DNA from: Chrysogorgia sp. JL179-B06
Lineage: Eukaryota > Cnidaria > Anthozoa > Scleralcyonacea > Chrysogorgiidae
DNA length: 64,000 nucleotides
Reading direction: 5' to 3'
NCBI GenBank assembly: GCA_035772405.1
Contig: JAYKKM010000149.1
Span: 4,525,001-4,589,000 of the forward strand
A program made the translations under genes and the position numbers. The notes under the pieces are model-generated. The model saw only the letters and a program-made list of their open reading frames with translations, was not told the DNA's origin and did no database searches. Positions 53,797-63,597 of the stretch are shown here, piece after piece (the stretch's first letter is position 1; the number at the start of each line of letters is the position of its first letter).

Positions 53797-54405
53797 ATGA
53801 ACGAACTGGGACCAACGACTATTAAGCTAGAGAAAAAATACACGTCTGGATTTTTACTCTTTAACCAAGCTCTGCTCGAGTACGACGCGAGAACCTCGGA
53901 CCAGGAAGAAAGGAGCGGTTGTCTCCACGAGTCTCGAGAAGAGTACCACAATTTCACAATGGTTTGTGTCGAGTGTGGACTCGTTCTACCACGTACGAAG
54001 GAAGACCCCACGTATGTCCCTTTGAACCACGAGACGTACGGCATGAACAACATTAGGAGTTACAAAAGAGACTCTCGCTGGGCAAACTCGGACAACCGTC
54101 TTAGGAGTTTCGACAATCTACTAGCGAAAGTGAGAGAAAAGATCGACATTAGCGACCACATCCTCTCCAACGTGACGAGTGACTTTTTCGCTTTGGAGAG
54201 AGAGTTCAGCGATGGGAACGACTCGAATAAGAGATTTTTCAACGTCAACTTTGTCTTACAGAGGCTCTTGGAGCGCTATGGTGTGCATGTGGGAAGAGAA
54301 CAGGGGGTCAAAATCCCAAAGAAAAACGACAGGATCGACGAGTTTGACGAGTGTTTTAATAAATGGCTGAGCTATCATGGAACAAATACCACGACAACCT
54401 TCTGA
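53797..54405 (+). CDS. VLTF3/TFIIB-like zinc-ribbon protein (candidate late transcription factor)
   Basis: 202 aa. An N-terminal metal site is formed by C42, H44, C57 and C60 (GCLH ... VCVECGLVL), the layout of a TFIIB-type zinc ribbon. The rest is helical, with RLRSFDNLLAKVREKIDISD (101-120) and RFFNVNFVLQRLLERYGVHV (146-165) followed by VKIPKK. This order resembles poxvirus-type late transcription factor 3 proteins, which recruit RNA polymerase to late promoters. If so it could read the AATAAATG start motifs of this element. Assignment is by pattern only. The last 43 bp overlap the next gene. Confidence 0.55.
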   Translation: MNELGPTTIKLEKKYTSGFLLFNQALLEYDARTSDQEERSGCLHESREEYHNFTMVCVECGLVLPRTKEDPTYVPLNHETYGMNNIRSYKRDSRWANSDNRLRSFDNLLAKVREKIDISDHILSNVTSDFFALEREFSDGNDSNKRFFNVNFVLQRLLERYGVHVGREQGVKIPKKNDRIDEFDECFNKWLSYHGTNTTTTF

Positions 54406-55088
54406 AAAAGTGGGCGGAGATGTCAAAGACCTATTCGATCATGCACTCCCTTTGTGCTCAGTACTACTCAAAGTGGCACGACAGACTAGGAATTCCAGTG
54501 GTTGTCCTTGGGGGTGTGACAGCCTCGTCGATCTTCTCTTCAGCTTCTCCACAGGAAGATTACCATAGGATATGGACCTATGTCAATGGTGTTTTGGCGT
54601 TGGTCGTAGCGGCATTGGCCGGTGTCAACAACTTTTTGGGTACGGTTGAAAAGACGACGAAGCACCAAAACGCGTCGTTCAAATACACCAAAATCGCGTT
54701 GGATATCGACACGCTTCTCTCCTTTAGACAGGACGAGCGTCCTTTCACCCCACAGGAGTTTATACAGTCGAAGAAGCACGAGATGCTTGAGATTCGAGAG
54801 AACGTACCGGAGGTTTTACCTTGGGTGATGGACGACTATTTGAGAAGGTTAGACAGGTCTCTGACGAACACGAAATCGAAGGTGAATACCTACATCGTGT
54901 CTGGGGGAAGCCAATCGTCTGAGGATACTAGCGAAGCTAGAGATTTCGTTGATGGAGACGTTGAGCGGGGAAGAAAAACGAGCGTGGCGCATCTAGCCGA
55001 CTTTGTGGACAAGAAATCGTCCGCGGTGGTTGCCGCCAGTGAGAGGATGCAGACGATCCATAGCGACAGTGAGGAGGAGGAGGGGTAG
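54363..55088 (+). CDS. SLATT-like two-transmembrane protein
   Basis: 241 aa. The N-terminal W...K...H helix (residues 6-42, with SIMHSLCAQYYSKWHDRLGIP) leads to two transmembrane helices (about 43-60 and 70-92), a H101...Y108 helix, and then ERPFTPQEF (125-133) and a VPEVLP segment. This order is that of the SLATT family, two-helix membrane proteins known as effectors linked to nucleotide-sensing conflict systems in bacteria and also seen in large DNA viruses. The C-terminal third (165-241) is hydrophilic, Ser/Asp-rich and ends EEEEG. In a Polinton it could form pores or remodel membranes during exit, or act against competitors; both are inference. It begins 43 bp inside the previous gene. 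Confidence 0.72.
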   Translation: MAELSWNKYHDNLLKKWAEMSKTYSIMHSLCAQYYSKWHDRLGIPVVVLGGVTASSIFSSASPQEDYHRIWTYVNGVLALVVAALAGVNNFLGTVEKTTKHQNASFKYTKIALDIDTLLSFRQDERPFTPQEFIQSKKHEMLEIRENVPEVLPWVMDDYLRRLDRSLTNTKSKVNTYIVSGGSQSSEDTSEARDFVDGDVERGRKTSVAHLADFVDKKSSAVVAASERMQTIHSDSEEEEG

Positions 55089-55096
55089 AAAAAAGT

Positions 55097-55115
55097 CCTT
55101 ACCAATGTGGTAAGG
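55097..55115. terminator. Perfect 8-bp hairpin between convergent genes
   Basis: CCTTACCA, loop ATG, TGGTAAGG. It lies 8 bp after the SLATT-like gene's stop and 20 bp from the stop of the opposing gene. Confidence 0.6.
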
Positions 55116-55134
55116 GCTTGTAAGCGTTACGGAA

Positions 55135-55446
55135 CTAGTTTTCTAACGTGGATCCGATAAAATCGAGCAATTTATCAGAAACCACGTGGAGTAACATTAT
55201 CAACTCGTTCTCACCTAGTGGAACGTCTCTCGACTCACGCACGCACGCGCAAGCATCTTGTATCAACGAGTCAACCAAGGCGATACTTAGCTTTAGGGTC
55301 TCCCCGTTTGTGCTCTCTTCGTTTGCGGGTCCATCGTTTATGTCTTTACTTGTGATCACTATCATGTTTACCCGTTGTAGCGTGTCATCTCTCTCTTTTT
55401 TCATTTCCAAAATAGAAGTCACTGGTGAAGAAGAGCGAGTTGACAA
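55135..55446 (-). CDS. Small unassigned ORF next to the right TIR
   Basis: 103 aa, or 89 aa from the internal MKKERDD. It is helical and acidic, with LKLSIALVDSLIQDACACVR and LHVVSDKLLDFIG amphipathic stretches. No family recognised. It lies convergent to the SLATT-like gene, with a hairpin between them, and starts 34 bp from the right terminal repeat. The length and a stop that fits the convergent hairpin support it. Confidence 0.55.
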   Translation of the reverse strand: MSTRSSSPVTSILEMKKERDDTLQRVNMIVITSKDINDGPANEESTNGETLKLSIALVDSLIQDACACVRESRDVPLGENELIMLLHVVSDKLLDFIGSTLEN

Positions 55447-55480
55447 TCAAAAAAAAAAGTGGGATCCACTTGACAACCGC

Positions 55481-55698
55481 TGACCAAAGTTTTGATTGAC
55501 AGGTGTCAATCAAAAGAAAAAGGGGTGGGGCGTCACGAGAATAAAAAAGTCCCGTCTAATTTCTTGTAAGTTTTGTTACTCGAAAAAAGGGAGGATTTTC
55601 GAGGCGGAGTAACCATTTAATCAGGGTTTAATCAGGGAAAATAAAGTGGTACTCGAGAAATGGGGGAGATGGGCTAGAACCCGCCGATTACCACTACT
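55481..55698 (-). repeat. Right terminal inverted repeat of the Polinton (218 bp)
   Basis: Reverse complement of 39153-39370 with no mismatch seen. The outer end reads ...CGATTACCACTACT. The inner palindrome is at 55490-55515. Confidence 0.95.
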
Positions 55699-55704
55699 GA
55701 TAAC
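55699..55704. repeat. Polinton target-site duplication, right (GATAAC)
   Basis: Identical to 39147-39152. Confidence 0.95.
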
Positions 55705-56383
55705 ATAATAGTACAACACAAAGACTATGATAAAAATGTTGCATATACCGCGAACTTCCGATAATAACCCCCCGAAAGCCCCCACATCTTCGACGAAAAA
55801 GTCCTAATAAAAAGCCCCAAATATAAAATCGTGGTCCTATATTAAATAGGCTCCATAGTCTAATTGTGTGTAAAAATAATAATATTGCGATAAAGATGTA
55901 TAATAATAATATAAATAATAATAACTTTATTTAATGAAGGTAACACTTGACAGTTACAACTGATAAATTAGTAGATTCAATCATAATCACGTACGTAACA
56001 AGGAGCATTCGCGAGCAAATGTCCCAATACACGTAGTACATGTATGTAAACGTAGCTTTACTCAACGTCACTTAATCATTGTTTCATTGCAAAGAAGAAT
56101 CTAATTTGCCTAAAAGGTTTATCTTATGGAAACAAAGATTTCTCCAGGAAGGAAAATGTTGAGGGTGTAAAACTTCGGAGTAATGTAAACCAATACTGAA
56201 GCTATACAATGAACCTAAAATAAGACGAAGATCTTTTATCGCAATATTATTATTTTTACATACAATCACACAATCGAGCCACCCCTAATGCAAGAGCAAA
56301 GGATCTGTACGCACAGCGGATGACAAGCTGGTCTTTCGCTGCTGATATTGCATTTATTTTCATATTGTCACTGTTAAAGGGAC
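55705..56383. other. DCTN1 intron 5' of the Polinton
   Basis: AT-rich intron. An AATAATAATAT-rich patch lies at about 55877-55925. Nothing else recognised. Confidence 0.4.
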
Positions 56384-56812
56384 ACTGTTAAAGGGACACC
56401 AAATACAAATGCAGTTCATATGAAAGATCTTACTGACTTTAGTTTATTTCCAAAGTTTCAGCATTCCTATCAATTTAGTTGAGAAGATATTGCTAGTTGA
56501 AGTTGAAAATTTGTGGATTTTGACGCCATATTATTGTGAATGGTCTTTGGACGAAAATTAGTCGAAATAAACTATTTAGTTCATCATGCAGGAAAGTAGA
56601 GGAGCTTCTTAGGCATAATACGAGATCACGTCACTCAGTGACGTCATATTTGAGAAATAAAATGGCGTCGAAATTGGACAAACTCTCCAACTTCAACTAG
56701 CCACATCTTCTTAACTAAATTGATAGGAATGCTGAAACTTTGGAAATAATCTAAAGTCAGTAAGATCTTTCATATGAACTACATTTGTATTTGGGCCGGA
56801 GTGTCCCTTTAA
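56384..56812. mobile_element. AAAGGGACACT-family MITE, copy 2 (internally deleted)
   Basis: Begins TTAAAGGGACACTG with a short duplication of the end, and ends GGAGTGTCCCTTTAA. The arms match the copy at 61794-62294, but the central TTGGTTTTGAAAATATGACG...GTGATAGT part is missing. Confidence 0.8.
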
Positions 56813-56934
56813 GTCTTGAAACATTTTAGAGACATATAATCCTATCCCATAATAATCCCGAGCCATTTTAAAACGCAAAATGCCCTCGGACGTTTACGGT
56901 ACTGTACATCACGTTCGTTATTGGATAAGCGTAC

Positions 56935-57034
56935 CTAATGCATTCCTTAGGAAGGGAATTTTCATTCTCAAATACAAGAATAGCAACATCTTGGGACATC
57001 TCCTCAAGCTGACCACTTAAAAGACCCTCGTTAT
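56935..57034 (-). CDS. DCTN1: DCTN1 internal exon just 5' of the Polinton
   Basis: Reads DNEGLLSGQLEEMSQDVAIL and ENSLPKECI, with split codons at both ends that match the neighbouring exons exactly. Donor GTACGC, acceptor TTTGCAG. Confidence 0.92.
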
Positions 57035-57113
57035 CTGCAAATTCGATTAATGCAAAAATAATTTCGATATCAAATGGACATCATTTAAAATCTAAAACTC
57101 CTTTTTCATTTAC

Positions 57114-57216
57114 CTGGTAGTGGTGCAGCTTTTTCCTGTACAATACAAATGTATTCGTGAACAAACTGTACAGTTTTGTCGTACGTTTTAAAGCATTCCA
57201 AAAGAGTATGTTGCAC
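57114..57216 (-). CDS. DCTN1: DCTN1 internal exon
   Basis: 34 codons plus one base, reading VQHTLLECFKTYDKTVQFVH and IVQEKAAPLP. Donor GTAAAT, acceptor TTATTAG. Confidence 0.9.
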
Positions 57217-57384
57217 CTAATAAAAACAAGAATAAAAACGGTAAGCATTTGTGCAACGAACATAAACCTTTTAGCGCTAAAGGATGCAATAAAAACCTCT
57301 TCAGAAAGTGACAGGGTACTACAGTTATCTTGAGGTATGCCTCTGTGCTTAATCTAAAGAAATTAAATGTATCAAAACGGTGAA

Positions 57385-59885
57385 GAGGGAGGAATAAATT
57401 AAGAAAGGAACAAAGGAAAGGAGGAATAAAGGGACGGAATAAAGGGGGAAGTAATGAAGGGGGAAGGAATAAAGGGGGAAGGAATAAGTGAAGGAATTAA
57501 TAAAGGAACGAGGGCTGGAATAAAGCAAGGAAGGAATAAAGGAAGGAAGTTATAAGGATGGAAGGAAGAAAGGAAGGAAGAAATGAAGGGAGGAAGCAAT
57601 AAAGGAATAAAGGATGGAATGAATAAAGGTATAAATAAAAGAAAGAAGCAATAAAGGGATGGAGGAAAAAAGAGGGAAGAAATAAAAAAGGAATAAAAGG
57701 AGGGAAGAAGGAACAAAGAGTCAGAGAGGAAGGAATAACGAAAGGTAGGGGGAGGGGGGAGGAATAAAGGGAGGAAGGAATAAACGAGCGTAGGAATAAA
57801 GGAACGAAGGAATAATGGGACAAAGGAATAAAGGGAAGAATAAAAGGAGGAAGGAAGGAATAAAGGAAGAGAAGGAAGGAACAAAGGGATTAAGGAATAA
57901 AGAGGAAAGAATAAAGGATGGAAGGAATAATGAGAGGAAGGAAGGAATAAAGGGAGGAAGTAATACAAGATGGAATAAAGAATGAGGGGAAGGGACTAAG
58001 GGAGGGTGAATGAACAAAGGGAGGAACGAATAAACAACGAAGTTATAAATGGAGGAAGAAAGGAATGAACGAAGGAATAAAGGGAGGATGTATAAAAGGA
58101 GGAAGGAAGGAATAAAGAAAGGAAGGAATAATGAACGAGTTGAATGAATAAAGAACCAGGGGAAGGGAGGGAGAAGGAACAACTTGAGGAAAGAATAAAG
58201 GAAGGAATAAAGGAACGAAGCATTAAATGGAAGAAAGGAATAAAGGGAGGAATAAAGGGAGGGATGAATAAAAGGAGGAAGGAAGGAATAAAGGAAGGAG
58301 GGATAAAGGAAAGAAGCAATAAAGGGGAAGGAATAGAGGAAGGCTGAAATGAAGACATATATTAAGGGAGGAAGGGATAAAGGGATGAAGGAATAAAGGA
58401 AGGAAGAAATAAATAGAGGATGGAAAGAATAAAGGGAGTAATAAAGGAAAGATGAAATAAAGGAAGGATGGAATGAAGGTAGGAATAAAGGGAGGAAGGA
58501 AGGGATAAAGGGAGGAAGAAATAAATAGGACGGAATAGAGAGAGGAGGGAATAAATGGAGGAAGGAATAAATAAAGGACGGAATAGAGAGAGGAAGGAAT
58601 AAAGGCAGGAAGGAATAAAGGAATTAAGGAAGTAAAAGGGAAGGAATACAGGAAGGAAGTAATAAAGGGACGAAGTAATAAAGGGAGGAAGGAATAAAGA
58701 GAGGAAGGACGGAATAAAGGGAGGAATAAAGGAAAGATGGAATAAAGGATGGAATGAAGGGAGGAATAAAGGGAGGAAGAAATAAATAGAGTACGATATA
58801 GAGGGAGGAAGGAATAAAGGAAATAAAAGGGAAGGAATAAAGGAAGGAAGTAATAAAGGGAGGAAGGAATAAAGGAACAAAGGAAGGATGGAATAAAGAG
58901 AGGGAGGAAGGAATAAATGAAGGAGGGAATGAAGGGAGGAGGGAATAAAGCAAGGAAGGAATAAAGGAAGGACGAAATGAGGGAAGGAATAAAGTGAGGG
59001 AGGAACAAAGGAAGGAAGGAATAAATGGAGGAAGAAATAGAGGAACGAATAAAGACGAAAGGAATAAAGGGAGGAAGGAAGAAATAAAGAGATGGAGGAA
59101 GGAATAAAGGAAGAAATAAAGGAAGGAATAAAGGAACAAAGTAATAAATGGAGAAATAGAGGAACAAGGGAAGGAATAAATGAATCTAACTAGCAACTGA
59201 ATCTAACTTTCTAATAGTTAGTGGTAAACAGTTCCAAAGTTTAGCAGAAGGAACTGTAAATTATCTACCCCGTATTTCTTTGTTTTCGATTTAGGAATCA
59301 ATAGTAAATATTGGTTTGTAGACTTTATAAGACGTATACGTGTAAAGGGATGGAGGAAGGAATAAAGGGAGGGAGGAAGGAATAAAGTTAGGAAGGAATA
59401 AAGGGAGAGAGGAAGGAATAAAGGGAGGGATGATGGAATAAATGGAAGGAGGAATAATGCAGGGAGGGAGGAAGGAATAAAGGGAATAAATAACAAAAGG
59501 AAGAAATAAAAGGAAGGGAGGAAGGAATAGAGCAAGGAAGAAATGAAGGGGCAGAATAAAAGGATGGAACGAAAGGAGGAAGGAATACAAAATGGATAAA
59601 AGAAGAAAGGAATAAATGGGGGAAGGAAGGAGGAGAGGGAGGAATAAAGGAAGAGATAAAGGAAGGAATAAAGGAATGAAGGAAGAAATGGAGGGAGGGA
59701 TGAAGGAGGAAATGGAGGAAAGATGAAATGGAGGAAAGAAGGAATAAAGGAAGGCGGGATAAAGGAGGGAACAAAGGGAGAAAAAATAAAGGAAGGAAGG
59801 AATAAAGGGGGAGGAAGGAATCGAGGGAGGAAGGAATAAATGAATGGATGAATAAAGTCAGGAAGGAAGAAACGAAAGAATGGAA
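57385..59885 (+). repeat. About 2.4 kb polypurine GGAAGGAATAAAG-type repeat tract
   Basis: Irregular tandem GGAAGGAATAAAGG units, almost purely A and G on the plus strand, from about 57385 to 59165 and again from about 59347 to 59885. The interruption at 59166-59346 is ordinary sequence. On the minus (transcribed) strand it is a polypyrimidine tract, and gives long Phe/Leu/Ser/Pro ORFs that are artefacts. It lies in a DCTN1 intron. Confidence 0.9.
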
Positions 59886-59895
59886 TTTCACATAC

Positions 59896-59979
59896 CTTAC
59901 GAGATAATTGCCTAACTTCCATGTTTCGCAGTTCAATATCGGATATCAATGAACCCAGTTCACTACCCTCGTAACAGTT
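59896..59979 (-). CDS. DCTN1: DCTN1 internal exon
   Basis: 28 codons, phase 0, reading NCYEGSELGSLISDIELRNM and EVRQLSRK. Its donor (GTATGT) lies only about 10 bp from the polypurine tract. Confidence 0.9.
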
Positions 59980-60435
59980 CTAAAATGAATTTCCAAAATT
60001 TCGGATTTATCAATCAATCATGATAAACTTAGGTATAACACATTATATTATGCTTCCGTCGCGTAATTTTGGACCGTATTGATTTATTTTAAAAAATCAT
60101 TGATGTTTAAAAGATCTCTAAATGGAATGTCCAATTCATAGAAAATGCTAAACTACACCACATTTTAAAATACCACAACCAAATAAAACGAAATAGAAAC
60201 TAAAGAAATATAAACATTCAAAAAACAACAAAATCATTCAACTTAATGTGGCTCCCCACTGTTTATTGCATCAAATAGTGTTAATTTATTTTGAAAGCGA
60301 GCTCGGTGACACCTATTTCCCCCCATTAAATAATTTATTCATGTTTAAGTACGCAGATTTAAAAAAATTCTGGATTGAATTAAATTTGAATAATGATTTG
60401 GAAAAAACATTTAACGTTTTGAACGTTTAACGAAC

Positions 60436-60567
60436 CTTTCCCAACTCTTTAAACTTCATCAAACCAATACAAATGGCATCGGTTCCCGAATTTAATATTT
60501 CCAGGTGATCTTGAAGGAAGTCAGAACAAGACTCTTTCTCATGACTGAAGTGAAAACGAACCATCAT
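60436..60567 (-). CDS. DCTN1: DCTN1 internal exon
   Basis: 44 codons, phase 0, reading MMVRFHFSHEKESCSDFLQD and DAICIGLMKFKELGK, a segment of the helical domain. Acceptor TTGCAG, donor GTTCGT. Confidence 0.9.
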
Positions 60568-61793
60568 CTGCAATAATTAACAAACCATTATAAAAGCAAA
60601 ATGATTACGATAACAAAAATATAACACACAACCAAGACATGTAAGCGTATAGAAAGGTGGTTACCCCACTTTTAACAGGAAATAACAAAAAACTAAATAT
60701 TGCTGTCAGAGCTTAAAAATGGGCTGCAAAAATATCCCAGATTTATGTCCTGCCCACTCATATACATAGATGCATGTGTACATTTTTTCATAGATCACAA
60801 ATTGCAAAAGGCCGTTTCGTCGTAAAATTCCAAAACCTATTGTATATATACATGTAAGCACGCGTGTATGCGTTTTTTGCGAAAATGCGGCATATGTTTT
60901 GACCATTCGACCGCACGTAAACCATGAGTGGGTGGAATCGTATTCATCGAAAACGGAGACTGCCAAAACAAAGGATGACTTTGGTTTGATTGGTTCTCGT
61001 TCATTACCGGGAATGAACACGACGTTGCTATTTCGATTTTTATGTCAATCAAAGAGAGCAACAAGGGGTTTGTTGGTCTTTTTTCTTTCTTATAGTGTTA
61101 AATATTGGTTCATATAGTGTGAGATAATTACAATATTCTAAGGAAGTTGAAGTTTGTGTTGTTGTTTATAATTATGAAAATAAACAACAGGTTTTACGCG
61201 ACAATGTCTTTGAACAAGCAATCTCTATTTTATATTGTATCACTATTATTATAACTATAGACATTAAACACTGATTTATTCTATTTTATTTCTTTTGTTT
61301 TTAAATTTGTTAACCCGATATTTATAATGCAACAAAAATTATTACCCAACCTTTTACTGCCAACAATTTGGCTCACCAACTCATTTATCTTCGGTGTCCA
61401 ACCTCGTACCCAGGGTCTTATCTCTGCCACTCCCCCCCCCCCCCCCCCCCCAACCCCAGCCATAAATAATGAACGCTCCCTAAGAACACTAGTAAGTAAG
61501 TAAGTAAGTAAAGCCTTTATTTCAAGAGGGTACACACTAAATAGTGTAAAACACTAATGAACTTGTGGCACTCATTTAATATTAAATATTACACTAATTT
61601 AATATTAAAGCAAAATAATAAATTTAATACCGCAAACCTTGAGCTTCTTTTCACAAATGGCGACAACCATTAATGGCGGCCATGCAAAACGGTCAAATTT
61701 AAGAAAATAAGCTCCAAATTTGGAAACCTTAAATTTATTATTTCATTTCGATATTAAATGAACATAGTTGTGTCATAGCACTTTTAAAGGGAC
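60568..61793. other. DCTN1 intron with C-run
   Basis: No gene. A homopolymer of about 17 C lies at 61434-61450, and a GTAA repeat at about 61491-61510. Confidence 0.5.
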
Positions 61794-62294
61794 ACTCCGG
61801 CCCAAATACAAATGCAGTTCATATGAAAGATCTTACTGACTTTAGTTTATTTCCAAAGTTTCAGCATTCCTATCAATTTAGTTGAGAAGATATTGCTAGT
61901 TGAAGTTGAAAATTTGTGGATTTTGACGCCATATTGGTTTTGAAAATATGACGTCATTGAGTGATTCTTTATCGTCAGTGGAGTTGTTTTGATGGCGATC
62001 ACATAGTGATAGTTATTGTGAATGGTCTTTGGACGAAAATTAGTCGAAATAAACTATTTAGTTCATCATGCAGGAAAGTAGAGGAGCTTCTTAGGCATAA
62101 TACGAGATCACGTCACTCAGTGACGTCATATTTGAGAAACAAAATGGCGTCGAAATTGGACAAACTCTCCAACTTCAACTAGCCACATCTTCTTAACTAA
62201 ATTGATAGGAATGCTGAAACTTTGGAAATAATCTAAAGTCAGTAAGATCTTTCATATGAACTGCATTTGTATTTGGGCCGGAGTGTCCCTTTAA
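61794..62294. mobile_element. AAAGGGACACT-family MITE, copy 3 (best preserved)
   Basis: About 500 bp bounded by TTAAAGGGACACTCCGGCCC and its complement. The inverted arms extend at least 90 bp, through GTTCATATGAAAGATCTTAC. TTAA at both outer edges may be the target duplication. Noncoding. Confidence 0.85.
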
Positions 62295-62468
62295 TCTTTT
62301 CTAGCGTTGTCGTGTGGACAGGCTACTATGATACACAAACGCTAGTGTGGATGCAAACATTTTGATGCATTTTCAGTGAAATGATAGAACGGATACATTA
62401 GAAAACTCGAGTGAAAAAAATGAAAAATAAGAACAAAAAGTTAGGGGCCTTATTTATCTTCAACCTAC

Positions 62469-62522
62469 AGCGTAATTTGCAATTGCTTTTTTCAATGTTG
62501 CCAGGGATATAGTATCGTCAAG
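62469..62522 (-). CDS. DCTN1: DCTN1 short internal exon
   Basis: 18 codons, phase 0, reading LDDTISLATLKKAIANYA. Acceptor TTTCAG, donor GTAGGT. It joins directly to LLQKDQ of the next exon upstream. Confidence 0.88.
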
Positions 62523-62598
62523 CTGAAACAGAAAAGCAGGGTAAGAAATATTGAGAATACCAATGCATGAATTCGGGATAAAACAATCACAAAAGTAC

Positions 62599-62695
62599 CT
62601 GGTCTTTTTGTAAAAGATCGATCAAATCATCAAGAGCTTTTTCGTGTGAAGCTAATTCAGTAAATGTACTGGCAACTCGGTCAAAAGCACCACCA
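62599..62695 (-). CDS. DCTN1: DCTN1 most upstream exon in the window
   Basis: One base plus 32 codons, reading GGAFDRVASTFTELASHEKA and LDDLIDLLQKDQ. Acceptor ATGCAG, donor GTACTT. Exons further 5' are not found before base 64000. Confidence 0.9.
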
Positions 62696-62843
62696 CTGCA
62701 TTCATAAACACCCCTTCATAATAAAGCATATAATACATTCATGAGTAAAAAGACAACCATGCAGCTAGAAACCAACCAATAGATCACTTTACGGTTTTCG
62801 CCGCCGTAGGCAAGAATTTTAGGCACGGTTACCAAGCCCCATA

Positions 62844-63004
<161 letters not shown>

Positions 63005-63069
63005 TTACTGCAGCATAAGCAGCACATATATCAATAAAACCAGTAATCGTTGTAACCTTCGCTCTCAAT

Positions 63070-63149
63070 CTGAGTCTCGGTAGCTCAATGGTTAGAACGT
63101 CTCACTGGCAATTAGATGGCTACGAGTTTGATCCCTGTCCAGGACTCAG
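63070..63149 (+). other. tRNA-like sequence (SINE head or tRNA pseudogene)
   Basis: A 7-bp acceptor-like stem CTGAGTC/GACTCAG, A box TAGCTCAATGG, and a B-box-like GAGTTTGATCC. The anticodon loop CTGGCAA closes on a stem with one mismatch; read as GGC it would be alanine. The weak T arm and the intronic setting favour a SINE-derived or dead copy. Confidence 0.5.
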
Positions 63150-63410
63150 AAACATGTTCTGAGGATTTGAGCTTGACGATCGTCCATGTATCGTCATTTA
63201 TACATTACAACTAATACAGAAACAGATACGAAACCTTTCAAACTGCTTGATGTACGATTGGAAAGTTGATATAGTGTACACCAAATTTGATACAAAATTT
63301 GCTTGTTCGCCGTTCGTTCCCGTAATTTCCGTGGAATCCTCTAAACATTTCGAAATATTGAACTAAAAGTAACAAACAAAACGTTGCAATTAATTTACAG
63401 TATGTGGATA

Positions 63411-63486
63411 ATCTCAGGGTGATGCATAATCTCAGGGTGATGCATAAACTCAGGGTGATGCATAATCTCAGGGTGATGCATAATCT
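63411..63486. repeat. 18-bp tandem repeat, four units
   Basis: Units CTCAGGGTGATGCATAAT, one with AAA in place of AAT. Confidence 0.9.
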
Positions 63487-63597
63487 GCACACATGTGTTA
63501 TTGTTTACATACTGTATGTTATAAAAAATCACGCTGAGTTTCCGACAAAATAACATAATGAATATTAAATGAGGTATGTCTTCTTATAAGAAAAGGA

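Larger units (their letters stand above)
39153..55698. mobile_element. Complete Polinton/Maverick element (16,546 bp)
   Basis: Two 218-bp terminal inverted repeats that begin AGTAGTGGTAATCGG flank the element, with a perfect 6-bp target duplication outside. Inside are the hallmark genes: protein-primed DNA polymerase B, RVE integrase with chromodomain, A32/FtsK-like packaging ATPase, double jelly-roll major capsid protein and penton-like minor capsid protein. All reading frames are open. The element is visibly richer in G+C than its surroundings. No maturation protease is recognised. It lies in an intron of DCTN1. Identical repeats and intact genes argue for a recent insertion. Confidence 0.96.
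20282..62695 (-). other. DCTN1: DCTN1 gene, 3' portion (15 exons, introns with insertions)
   Basis: This is the locus entry for dynactin subunit 1 (p150Glued), the large shoulder/arm subunit of the dynactin complex that activates cytoplasmic dynein. Fifteen exons with GT/AG borders read in order give a protein that follows the C-terminal half of animal p150Glued: a helical domain, a coiled coil with DYEETMDALQADIDALEKEK, a DSPVILRQ...LPPLHVPP segment and a short C-terminal domain. Upstream exons, including the CAP-Gly domain, lie beyond base 64000. Exon phases agree at every junction except 29446-29586 to 27358-27422, where a small exon has probably been missed. The intron between 56935-57034 and 38976-39069 contains the whole Polinton. 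Confidence 0.93.

Noticed and set aside
57399..59949. Long Phe/Leu/Ser/Pro-rich minus-strand ORFs up to 314 aa
   Set aside because: Polypyrimidine tract translated in all frames; stop codons are rare because of composition, not selection.
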